From Nitrospirae bacterium RIFCSPLOW2_12_42_9 (GTDB taxonomy: Bacteria; Nitrospirota; 9FT-COMBO-42-15; HDB-SIOI813), in NCBI GenBank assembly GCA_001805205.1, contig MHER01000106.1, positions 8,459-15,164 of the forward strand: DNA of 6,706 bases, in the 5' to 3' direction. The position numbers were made by a program, and so were the translations under genes. Shown here piece after piece: positions 1-5,727 of the stretch. How positions within the stretch are numbered: position 1 is the first letter of the stretch; every line of letters begins with the position of its first letter. The notes beneath the pieces are model-generated. The model worked only from the letters and a program-made list of their open reading frames with translations. It was not told the DNA's origin and did no database searches.

Positions 1-166
1 ACCTGACATCAAGGTTCACCTTTTTATTCTCTTCCTGTGAAACTATATCGTCAGAAGGTATAATCATCTGGAAATGTGCATCTGCATTGTTCCAGATGTG
101 TGAAGAAAGGATCATCATTAATAATACAGCTATCCAGACCATCTTTTTAAATCCTGTTTTATTCAT
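1..166 (-). CDS. DUF4198 / CbiK-like secreted metal-uptake protein (N-terminal part only)
   Basis: I translated this partial gene by hand; it starts at the ATG at 166-164 and leaves the window after 55 codons. An AAGGAG Shine-Dalgarno in 171-180 sits at good spacing. The product begins with a basic and then hydrophobic signal peptide (MNKTGFKKMVWIAVLLMMIL), with probable cleavage after ADA. The mature start, AHFQMIIPSDDIVSQEENKK, is typical of DUF4198 proteins (COG5266, CbiK), described as periplasmic components of Co2+/Ni2+ uptake systems of the CbiMNQO/NikMNQO kind. The start lies 28 nt after the porin stop, so the two are almost certainly co-transcribed. Family assignment rests on the short conserved N-terminus. 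The metal-transport role is known for the family and inferred here, because the transporter genes would lie outside the window. Confidence 0.75.
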   Translation of the reverse strand, partial: MNKTGFKKMVWIAVLLMMILSSHIWNNADAHFQMIIPSDDIVSQEENKKVNLDVR

Positions 167-194
167 TTTGCTTTCTCCTTGTAGAAAAATTTAA

Positions 195-1451
195 TTAAAA
201 ATTCATCTGTGCCCGCACACCATATACGGTTATCGGGTCAGTATCAGCATCTCCCCCTGCATTAGTAACCAACTGAAGATCAGGGGTAAGGGTAAAGTGG
301 TCGCTGAAACCTAATTTGTAATAGAATTCAAGATGGGTTTCATTCCCTGAGTCAGTTACCGCATTAAAATATGTACTATCCTCATTATTAAAGAGAACTC
401 CGTATGCCAGGCCAACCACATCGTCTCCTCTTCCCCAGAAGGAACCGCTCAGGGAGACTCCTCCGCTGATTGCAGATTTGACAGGATATGATATCTCATC
501 TGGGTTAACAACATTATTTCCATCATCCGTCCAGAATTCAACATTACTATCCTGAACTCCATATCTGGCAAATATACCTATGTCATCAATAATCTCCTGA
601 TCGAGGCTTATGCCATATGCAGTATTTTTTCTTATCTTATCAGGATTGCCAATATCTATATAATTATCCCTGGTATCATATATAACATAGAGTCTGTAAT
701 TTCCTTCTTTACCAAAGATGTTTGGCTTTACGTTAACCTGTCCTGCCCCATAGGGATCTTCAGTTATATCCTCAAAACCAGAATTGACGCCGTTCGCAAC
801 TGCTAATGTAACATCCAACATGTCCGCAGGGCTGATAGAAAGTATCATCCCTGGTGCATAATAACTATCGAGTTCAGGAAATATAGACCCTGCATAACGG
901 CTAAATAGACCTGAGATGAACTGGTCAGTTTCATCATTTGCATAGGCATTATCATCATGGCAGCTATGTACATCCAGCTTACCAGCCTTTAATCCAAGCA
1001 TTCCATCAAAGAAGCTCCCTTCAAAATATGCCTGGGATACAGAAGGGGTAACAATCCCGCCACTCTCAGTAATATTGGCATCATAATTTGGGACAGAAAA
1101 AAATGGCTGTACACCACCAATAACATTTACTCCATCGCCATCTCCTGCCTCAAGTGCAATAATAACCTTTCCGGTAGTGCTGACCGCTGCTTCGAAGTTT
1201 AAATCAAGTGTATAAGTGTAATCAACTACATCCCCATCATTAATATCAGCAACACCGCTTGCCCCCTGAATTATTGATGTAATGCCACCTGTTATGTTTA
1301 GTTTACCTATCTCATGAGGGATTATGTGGCTATCTCCTCCCTCGTCAGGGTGTGCAAATGCCGGAGGGCTAACAAGGATGAGGTTTAGGAATGATAATAC
1401 TGCTACTGTTATTACTTTGATGCTTTGCAAAGATTTTGATTTTGTAATCAT
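195..1451 (-). CDS. OprB-family outer-membrane porin
   Basis: This 418-aa exported beta-barrel protein should form an outer-membrane channel. A signal peptide covers residues 1-33 (cleavage after AFA). OprB-family landmarks follow in order: LKAGKLD...NAYANDETDQFI (about 154-179), GNYRLYVIYDTRDN, a DIGIFARYGVQDS strand, SFWGRGDDVVGLAYGV, and ETHLEFYYKLGFSDHFTLTP near the end. The last residue is Phe, the usual barrel-assembly signal. AAAGGAG lies 10 nt before the ATG. Members were named carbohydrate-selective, but the family is broad. The downstream CbiK-like gene and the acidic/His-containing mature N-terminus (HPDEGGDSHIIPHE) suggest metal passage, which is inference. One oddity is VHSCHDDNAYA, where family members I recall usually have an aromatic or acidic stretch without Cys. 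Expression is probably controlled by the long leader upstream. Confidence 0.87.
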   Translation of the reverse strand: MITKSKSLQSIKVITVAVLSFLNLILVSPPAFAHPDEGGDSHIIPHEIGKLNITGGITSIIQGASGVADINDGDVVDYTYTLDLNFEAAVSTTGKVIIALEAGDGDGVNVIGGVQPFFSVPNYDANITESGGIVTPSVSQAYFEGSFFDGMLGLKAGKLDVHSCHDDNAYANDETDQFISGLFSRYAGSIFPELDSYYAPGMILSISPADMLDVTLAVANGVNSGFEDITEDPYGAGQVNVKPNIFGKEGNYRLYVIYDTRDNYIDIGNPDKIRKNTAYGISLDQEIIDDIGIFARYGVQDSNVEFWTDDGNNVVNPDEISYPVKSAISGGVSLSGSFWGRGDDVVGLAYGVLFNNEDSTYFNAVTDSGNETHLEFYYKLGFSDHFTLTPDLQLVTNAGGDADTDPITVYGVRAQMNF

Positions 1452-1491
1452 CTTTCTTCTTCTCCTTTCTTTTTTGTTTAGTCTCTACTGC

Positions 1492-1550
1492 AAAAAAAAA
1501 CCATGAAAGTTTGTTCCCCCGTCATACTGAGCGGGCTGAAACCTCCATGG
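1492..1550 (-). terminator. Intrinsic terminator within the porin leader (attenuator candidate)
   Basis: Outer stem: 1539-1550 pairs with 1501-1512 over 12 bp, two of them G.U wobbles that exist only in minus-strand RNA. Inner stem: CCCG/CGGG (1532-1535 with 1518-1521), with a 10-nt loop. Nine uninterrupted U follow directly (complement of A1492-A1500). It lies about 40 nt upstream of the porin ATG, after the promoter, so it would stop transcription before the gene unless disrupted. That is the usual geometry of a transcription attenuator. Confidence 0.75.
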
Positions 1551-1654
1551 TCTCTTGATTTAAAGAACCCTGCAATAAAGTTGCCGGATTCACATATGTT
1601 GCAAGTAAACTGTCTTGTACTGCCCTTCTTCTGGAGGACAATTTACCCGACAAT

Positions 1655-1709
1655 AAAAAAGGCCATAAAAGTCAACCGCTACATGCGATTTATTGACCTT
1701 CATGGCCTT
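1655..1709 (-). terminator. First terminator-like hairpin in the porin leader
   Basis: A 17-bp stem (1693-1709 with 1659-1675) begins AAGGCCAT in the RNA and closes with ATGGCCTT, running into a U tract interrupted after six U. Two pairs are G.U only in minus-strand RNA. The 17-nt loop contains a possible CGC/GCG mini-stem. If it terminates, promoter-proximal transcripts would be short RNAs of about 110 nt. The outer stem is AT-rich at its base, so termination may be partial. A transcript from the other strand would have two A/C mismatches and no comparable role. Confidence 0.6.
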
Positions 1710-1739
1710 AATTTTATCTTGCTATCTGACTTTTTTCCT

Positions 1740-1757
1740 GAAGAGGTTCGCCTCTTC
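1740..1757 (-). other. Small 5' hairpin at the start of the leader RNA
   Basis: GAAGAGG and CCTCTTC pair perfectly over 7 bp around a 4-nt loop (CGAA in the minus-strand RNA, TTCG on the other strand). It starts only a few nucleotides after the predicted transcription start. It may protect the 5' end of the leader or be the first helix of a regulatory RNA. Confidence 0.5.
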
Positions 1758-1762
1758 GCTAA

Positions 1763-1778
1763 TGTTTTAAAGTAAACA
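1763..1778. promoter_or_regulatory. Operator-like inverted repeat TGTTT-N6-AAACA over the -10 box
   Basis: TGTTT (1763-1767) and AAACA (1774-1778) are perfect inverted arms around TAAAGT. The element covers the -10 box and the likely start site of the minus-strand promoter, where a bound repressor would block transcription. The arms are short and AT-rich, so chance is possible. No regulator gene lies in the window. Confidence 0.3.
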
Positions 1779-1799
1779 CTATAACTTTAAATTTGTCAA
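1771..1799 (-). promoter_or_regulatory. Sigma-70-type promoter for the porin/CbiK-like operon
   Basis: The -35 box is a perfect TTGACA (complement of 1794-1799). After a 17-nt spacer comes the -10 box TTTACT (complement of 1771-1776), which matches TATAAT at four of six positions. The predicted start is near 1764. The surrounding DNA is very AT-rich, which favours promoter function. Confidence 0.65.
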
Positions 1800-1829
1800 G
1801 AAAAATTTGATCCCTGTCTTATAAAGATG

Positions 1830-1858
1830 TTGACCTAAAAAAACTTTAATACTATCAT
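1830..1858 (+). promoter_or_regulatory. Promoter for the 1881 beta-barrel gene
   Basis: TTGACC (1830-1835), a 17-nt spacer and TATCAT (1853-1858) form a good sigma-70-type promoter pointing away from the porin operon. The predicted start near 1865 leaves a very short leader that contains GGAGG (1869-1873) and then the ATG at 1881. Confidence 0.55.
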
Positions 1859-1880
1859 AACGTTCTATGGAGGAAACCCC

Positions 1881-2687
1881 ATGAGAAAAAGTTTGTATAC
1901 CTTCTTACTGACCCTTATCGGACTCAGTCCTTTGTTCTCTATCAGTCTTTCGTTTGCCAAAGAACCATCACAGGAGCTTCTCCTGATAGCAGCCAGCCAG
2001 ACACAGCCCGGAAGCAAAGAACCGGAGGGGCTTGAGGTTGCCCCTTCGGCTACCGTATCCATTGGCTGGGATGTCACCCTGTCTTCAAAGTACCTCTTCT
2101 ACGGGATTGATTATAGCGATGGCAAACCAGTGGTCCAACCTGAGGCCACCTTCTCAATCAAAGACATCTCCGCAATTTTCTGGTTTAATTACGACTTAGA
2201 TAAAAAGGAGGCTAATGAACTTGACCTGTATCTCCAATATAGCCGTGAGATTAAAGACTTCTCATTCACTACAGGATATGCACATTATAACTACCCTCAC
2301 AGGGAGGGATGGGACCCTTCCCAGGAGGTCTTTATCGAGGAGGCGTCCTGCAATGCCCTGTTAAACCCGTCTCTCGGTGTCCATTACGATTTTGATGCCG
2401 GAAATGGCACCTACTTCAAGCTTGGCATGAACCATGAAGCAGGGCCTTCTCTCGGGGCATTGTCTCTCGGGATCAACCTCTTCTACATGGACAACTACTA
2501 TGAGAATAGCGGATTCCCATCAACAGAACTTAATGTAAACAAGGAATTTTCATTCGGGTCTCTTACCATAACACCGTCGGTCTCTTATTTCCTATCATGG
2601 GACAACGGAGACTTCCGGGATGACAATGCAGTTTCCGACACCTGGCTCTTTTCCATCAATATAGCCCAGACCGTTTACGAACGCTGA
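1881..2687 (+). CDS. Exported beta-barrel protein, TorF-type putative porin
   Basis: This 268-aa protein has a signal peptide at residues 1-26 (cleavage after SFA) and a low-complexity linker to about residue 55. The VTLSSKYLFYGIDYSDGKPVVQP stretch that follows (about 65-87) resembles the start of TorF-family/TIGR02001 putative porins, which read roughly SNVxLTSDYVFRGxSQSDxxPAIQ. The rest alternates hydrophobic and polar residues with many aromatics, as in a small outer-membrane barrel. GGAGG lies 7 nt before the ATG, and no other start fits. It ends in QTVYER rather than the usual terminal Phe/Trp, so barrel targeting may be atypical. It has its own promoter and stands alone between the uptake and efflux modules. 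Its substrate is unknown; a solute or metal pore is only a contextual guess. Confidence 0.68.
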   Translation: MRKSLYTFLLTLIGLSPLFSISLSFAKEPSQELLLIAASQTQPGSKEPEGLEVAPSATVSIGWDVTLSSKYLFYGIDYSDGKPVVQPEATFSIKDISAIFWFNYDLDKKEANELDLYLQYSREIKDFSFTTGYAHYNYPHREGWDPSQEVFIEEASCNALLNPSLGVHYDFDAGNGTYFKLGMNHEAGPSLGALSLGINLFYMDNYYENSGFPSTELNVNKEFSFGSLTITPSVSYFLSWDNGDFRDDNAVSDTWLFSINIAQTVYER

Positions 2688-2730
2688 TGACTCTTCTGTA
2701 GGACACCTTCCGACAGTGCCACCCTGAATC

Positions 2731-2759
2731 TTGACAATGCAGAGAATCTCGGATAAGAT
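2731..2759 (+). promoter_or_regulatory. Near-consensus promoter in front of the small metal-binding protein and RND operon
   Basis: A perfect TTGACA (2731-2736), exactly 17 nt of spacer, and TAAGAT (2754-2759, five of six consensus matches) place a start near 2766. The spacer contains GAGAATCTC (2742-2750), a small palindrome. GAATCT occurs at 2726-2731 and again at 2744-2749, an 18-nt direct repeat straddling the -35 box that could be a response-regulator site. The promoter would give the efflux cluster expression independent of the barrel gene upstream. Confidence 0.6.
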
Positions 2760-2781
2760 GCGCCATTAGTTGAATGAAACC

Positions 2782-3126
2782 ATGAAAGTATCCCATATAA
2801 TTAAATCCGGTATTCTCCTCCTTCTTATTATTTTCACCTTCCAAGTAACCGGCATGACCTGCGTCGGTGAAGACGTTTCACCGAATGCCACCGCTGCACA
2901 GGGCGAATGTCAACTTAAGGCTCCCTGTAAAGATGACGGTGGCACTACTCATTCCAGCACTGTCTTTGACGAACACCATTGTCCATGTCATCTCAGTTTT
3001 TCTCAGTCTCCCCCCGAAACAATCGCCTCTTATCAAACGATTGCATTACTCTCAGTCAGGACCGGCGTCCCTTCTGTCAAGGGTATCTCTGTCGGCATCT
3101 TCCAGCCTCCCAGAGTTCTCATCTAA
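2782..3126 (+). CDS. Small exported Cys/His-rich protein, CzcI-like metal-binding accessory protein
   Basis: This protein is 114 aa from the ATG at 2782; an in-frame TTG at 2770 would add four residues. I prefer the ATG because the predicted transcript starts near 2766, although no clear Shine-Dalgarno is visible for either. Residues 1-24 form a signal peptide (basic start, then a leucine/isoleucine-rich core). The mature part has five cysteines, and residues 65-70 are HHCPCH, a plausible metal site. The C-terminus ends IFQPPRVLI. Small exported His/Cys proteins with a PPR-like tail often precede czcCBA-type operons (CzcI, DUF2946-like). Size, signal, metal-ligand cluster and position immediately before the pump genes all fit. 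Direct sequence similarity to CzcI is not proven here. A role in sensing or buffering periplasmic metal is inferred. Confidence 0.55.
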   Translation: MKVSHIIKSGILLLLIIFTFQVTGMTCVGEDVSPNATAAQGECQLKAPCKDDGGTTHSSTVFDEHHCPCHLSFSQSPPETIASYQTIALLSVRTGVPSVKGISVGIFQPPRVLI

Positions 3127-3162
3127 AATAATTATGTCTTAACACAAAGAGGCCAGGGCTGG

Positions 3163-3202
3163 TTTCGGGAGTCGTGGATACAGCCATTTGCCTTTCCCGA
3201 AA
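3163..3202 (+). other. Intergenic stem-loop before the outer-membrane factor gene
   Basis: TTTCGGGA (3163-3170) pairs with TCCCGAAA (3195-3202) over 8 bp around a 24-nt loop that can hold an inner TGG/CCA stem. No U tract follows, so it is unlikely to be an intrinsic terminator. It may mark an mRNA processing or stability element in the 121-nt gap between the small gene and the pump genes. No other signal stands out in that gap apart from the ribosome binding site. Confidence 0.3.
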
Positions 3203-3232
3203 ACTTACTGATACCTATTCCCATTAATAAGG

Positions 3233-3240
3233 AAGGAGGT
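3233..3240 (+). promoter_or_regulatory. Strong ribosome binding site that selects a TTG start
   Basis: AAGGAGGT is complementary to the 16S 3' end over eight bases and sits 7 nt before TTG at 3248. The first in-frame ATG (3257) would be 16 nt away, too far for good initiation. This favours TTG as the true start of the TolC-family gene. Confidence 0.7.
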
Positions 3241-3247
3241 CTGATCC

Positions 3248-4501
3248 TTGATAAAGATGAGGTTCTTAATTTTTGTCTTGTTGGTGATTGTTCTTGTAAG
3301 CCAATTTTTTTTAGATTGCAGACTGGCGACGGCTGAGGGAAAGGGGGTATATACCCTGGAAGAACTTATATCAATCGCCCTAAAAACAAACCCTTCCATT
3401 GCGGTCTTTAAAGCCAATTTAGAGGCAAGTAAAGGAGATGTCTTATCCGCCTCCGCTTACCCTAATCCGGAAATCGAACTTGAGGGAGGGAACGGCAGCT
3501 CTCTCGAAACAAATGATTCAAAGGGTGAGTACTCAACGGGAATAGGGCAGCCCCTTGAACGGCCTGCAAAGAGGAGTTACAGAAAAAAAGCTGCCCTGGC
3601 GAACGTTGCTGTTGCAGAAAGGGATTTGGACGACTTCTATCTTCATCTCAAGTCCGAAGTGAGGAAGGTCTTTTTCAGGCTTCTATCGGATAAAAAGGTT
3701 TTTGATATGGAGAAAGAGAACCTGAAAATCGTCAATGAACTGTTCAATACCGTGGATCTCAGGGTAAAGGCAGGGGAGGCCCCCGGGTTTGAGCTTGTAA
3801 AGGCAAAGGCAGAGGTGCTCATGGCGGATAAGGAATTGAAAAGGGCGTTCAATGCGATTGCGATCTCAAAGGCATCCCTGAATGCCATGCTCGGCAACTC
3901 GCTAAAGGATGAATTTGATATCGAAGGAGAGTTTAAACTCCCTGACAGGAGATATGAACTTCCGGCGCTCTTGTCGAACGCCATGGGAAAACACCCCCTG
4001 ATCGTAAAAGCAAAAAAGGAGCTGGAGGCAAAAGGCTACTCTCTCGAAATGGAAAAGGCGTCCCTTTTCCCTGACATCACGGTAAAGGGTTTCTTCAGCA
4101 GGGAGCTCGATAAGGAGGCCTATGGTCTCGGCATTGCCCTTCCAATCCCCATCTGGTATCAGAGAACTGGGGAGATCGCAACCGCACGTGGAGAAGTATT
4201 ACGGGCTGAGGCCGGAGTTGTTGAAACGACGGTCCAATTATCAAGGGGAATAACCGAGTCATACCAAAACTATCTTATCGCCCTTGACCAGATCAATATC
4301 TTTGAGGAGGGGTTGCTCAAGCAGGCCAAGGAGGCCTTGAGGATTGCAGAGTTCTCTTACAGACAAGGGGAGTCAGGCCTTCTCGATTACCTCGACGCAC
4401 AGAGGGTATACCGCACCACCTTCATCGAATATTATCAATCTTTTTTTGAACTCGAATCATCATTGGCAACACTGGAGAGGGTAGCGGGCGGCCTTCCCTG
4501 A
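3248..4501 (+). CDS. TolC-family outer-membrane factor of a heavy-metal RND efflux system (CzcC/CusC-like)
   Basis: This 417-aa protein forms the outer-membrane duct through which the RND pump expels its substrate. A signal peptide covers residues 1-29 (cleavage after ATA). The cysteine at residue 24 is not in a lipobox, so it does not look lipidated, unlike CusC. Two outer-membrane efflux repeats are visible. The first starts at YTLEELISIALKTNPSI (35-51) and includes YPNPEIELEGG, typical of the CzcC branch. The second starts near residue 239 with HPLIVKAKKELEAKGYSLEMEKASLFPDI and continues to a long helix with YRQGESGLLDYLDAQRVYR (371-389), the conserved coiled-coil tip region. Length is normal for CzcC. 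It is first of the three pump genes and ends 29 nt before the adaptor. Metal specificity cannot be read from this component. Confidence 0.9.
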   Translation: MIKMRFLIFVLLVIVLVSQFFLDCRLATAEGKGVYTLEELISIALKTNPSIAVFKANLEASKGDVLSASAYPNPEIELEGGNGSSLETNDSKGEYSTGIGQPLERPAKRSYRKKAALANVAVAERDLDDFYLHLKSEVRKVFFRLLSDKKVFDMEKENLKIVNELFNTVDLRVKAGEAPGFELVKAKAEVLMADKELKRAFNAIAISKASLNAMLGNSLKDEFDIEGEFKLPDRRYELPALLSNAMGKHPLIVKAKKELEAKGYSLEMEKASLFPDITVKGFFSRELDKEAYGLGIALPIPIWYQRTGEIATARGEVLRAEAGVVETTVQLSRGITESYQNYLIALDQINIFEEGLLKQAKEALRIAEFSYRQGESGLLDYLDAQRVYRTTFIEYYQSFFELESSLATLERVAGGLP

Positions 4502-4530
4502 ACAAGCTTTAACTTTGGAGGTAGACACTC

Positions 4531-5727
4531 ATGTTTCTTAAAAAGTTTTTTTTGATCTCAATTGCAGTCATTCTGCTCTCTGCCGGATGTGAGAGGGCAG
4601 GGCAGGAGGGGCAGAAGGCGGTCTCACCGGCTGAAGGGCAACAGGGCCAAACACAGGAAGCCGGGGAAAATCCCGAGCTCATCACTCTGAAGCCAGAGGC
4701 TGTAGAACAGGCAGGGATAAAGACAGAAAGGGTTTCTTTACGGTCTTTAAGGGGTGAACAGGTCTTTTCAGGAAAGGTTTCTGTCAATGAGACAAGGCTT
4801 GCCCATGTGGGGTCGAGGATATCCGGAAGGGCGGTAGCGGTCTCGGCAAACCCTGGTGATAATGTGGAGAAGGGTCAGAGTCTCGCGATTATCGACAGCC
4901 CGGAGCTTGGAGAGGCCCAAAGTCAGTATCTTAAGGCAGCGACAAACCTCGGAGTGGCGGAGAAATCCTATGAAAGGGCAAAGATGCTCCTCGAGGGAAA
5001 GGTCGTATCCACAGGCGAATTCCAGAGGCGAGAGGGTGAATACCTCTCGGCAAAGACAGAGGCGAAGGCGGCAGAGGACAGGCTGCATCTCCTCAGCATG
5101 ACCGACGAGGAAATCTCGGCCATCGGGAAGACCCATACCATAAACTCGAGGGTCCCCATATACTCCCCCATCCCGGGAACCATTATTGAAAAGCATCTGA
5201 CCCTCGGCGAGGTCCTTGAGCCCGTAAAGCCTTTGTTCGTCATCGCTGATCTTTCAAGCCTATGGGTGATTGCCGACGTCCCTGAAAGGGATATCCCTAA
5301 AATTAAGAAAGGGCAGAGGGTGGCGATCACGGTATCTCCTTATCCTGAAAAGGTCTTCAGCGGGAAGATCGGGTATGTCTCAGAAACGATCGACCCCGAG
5401 ACACGAACTATTAAAGTAAGGGCCGAGTTAGGGAATCCGGGGAGGATGCTGAAGCCGGAGATGTTCGCCACAATAAAGATATCCACTATGGAAAAAGAAA
5501 ATGTCCTTGTTATCCCGGTGAGCGCCATTCAACGGGAAGGGGAAAATACCATTGTATTCGTTTCAAGGAGGGGAAATGCCTTCGAAAAAAGGATGGTCGC
5601 TATCGGGCCTGAGATGGACGGTTTTCATCAGGTCATCTCTGGCCTCAAGGGGGGCGAATCAATAGTCACAGCAGGCGCCTTTACACTAAAGTCTGAGACT
5701 ATGAAGGGTTTAATGGAGGAGGAATAG
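4531..5727 (+). CDS. Periplasmic adaptor lipoprotein of a heavy-metal RND efflux system (CzcB/CusB-like)
   Basis: This 398-aa membrane-fusion protein should link the inner-membrane pump to the TolC-type duct. The N-terminus has a basic/hydrophobic signal with lipobox LSAGC, giving a lipidated Cys20, followed by a Gln/Glu/Gly-rich linker (21-48). The barrel-sandwich half at about 90-125 (VGSRISGRAVAVSANPGDNV) and its partner at about 205-240 (VPIYSPIPGTIIEKHLTLGE) flank an alpha-helical hairpin (about 127-200). A beta-barrel domain follows (LWVIADVPERDIPKIKKGQ, then ETIDPETRTIKVRAEL), and then a membrane-proximal domain to the end. No His- or Met-rich metal-binding N-terminus is present, unlike many CzcB/CusB proteins. 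GGAGGT lies 8 nt before the ATG. The stop codon touches the pump ATG, so the two are translationally coupled. Confidence 0.92.
   Translation: MFLKKFFLISIAVILLSAGCERAGQEGQKAVSPAEGQQGQTQEAGENPELITLKPEAVEQAGIKTERVSLRSLRGEQVFSGKVSVNETRLAHVGSRISGRAVAVSANPGDNVEKGQSLAIIDSPELGEAQSQYLKAATNLGVAEKSYERAKMLLEGKVVSTGEFQRREGEYLSAKTEAKAAEDRLHLLSMTDEEISAIGKTHTINSRVPIYSPIPGTIIEKHLTLGEVLEPVKPLFVIADLSSLWVIADVPERDIPKIKKGQRVAITVSPYPEKVFSGKIGYVSETIDPETRTIKVRAELGNPGRMLKPEMFATIKISTMEKENVLVIPVSAIQREGENTIVFVSRRGNAFEKRMVAIGPEMDGFHQVISGLKGGESIVTAGAFTLKSETMKGLMEEE
5715..5722 (+). promoter_or_regulatory. Ribosome binding site of the pump gene inside the adaptor's last codons
   Basis: GGAGGAGG lies within the codons for the adaptor's terminal MEEE, 5 nt before the pump ATG at 5728. 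The adaptor stop TAG (5725-5727) is immediately adjacent to that ATG, so terminating ribosomes can reinitiate directly. Confidence 0.65.

Larger units (their letters stand above)
1452..1764 (-). promoter_or_regulatory. Long structured 5' leader of the porin operon (candidate riboswitch/attenuator)
   Basis: This is the roughly 310-nt untranslated leader between the predicted start site and the porin ATG, and it accounts for most of the gene-free gap. In RNA order it contains a small 5' hairpin, a 17-bp hairpin with a short T tract (1655-1709), a 10-bp stem (1637-1646 with 1605-1614), and a 12-bp hairpin followed by nine U (1492-1550). Each of the three larger stems has one or two positions that pair as G.U only in the minus-strand transcript and would be A/C mismatches on the other strand. 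CCTCCA (minus strand, 1637-1632) can pair with TGGAGG in the last terminator's arm (1547-1542), a possible antiterminator. I do not recognise the aptamer; it lacks the cobalamin, TPP, FMN, SAM, fluoride and Moco signatures I know. Confidence 0.5.

Noticed and set aside
1503..1530. NikR-like half site GTATGA with a possible partner about 16 nt away (minus strand)
   Set aside because: The second half would read CATGGT or TCATGG at the wrong spacing rather than TCATAC, and the bases are explained by the terminator.
1494..1646. Minus-strand open frame without a start codon that reads TCNICESGNF (a CxxC pair) through the leader and second terminator
   Set aside because: It has no ATG/GTG/TTG with a ribosome site near its beginning and overlaps the terminator hairpin and its U tract. 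I cannot support a zinc-ribbon remnant from this alone.
1590..1703. Minus-strand 37-aa frame starting MKVNKSHVAV in the leader, a possible leader peptide
   Set aside because: Its ATG lies inside the first terminator stem and no ribosome binding site is correctly spaced. It has no run of regulatory codons, so it is more likely chance.
1503..1775. 90-codon plus-strand open frame across the intergenic region
   Set aside because: It runs antisense through the structured leader, has no Shine-Dalgarno, begins inside a terminator stem and shows no recognisable protein features.
1867..1884. Tiny frame MEETP overlapping the start of the 1881 gene as ATGA
   Set aside because: Its ATG is part of the Shine-Dalgarno region of the real gene, so independent initiation is implausible.
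4768..5330. Open minus-strand frames opposite the adaptor gene
   Set aside because: They lie opposite a clearly recognised adaptor coding sequence, have no family features and are explained by its codon bias.
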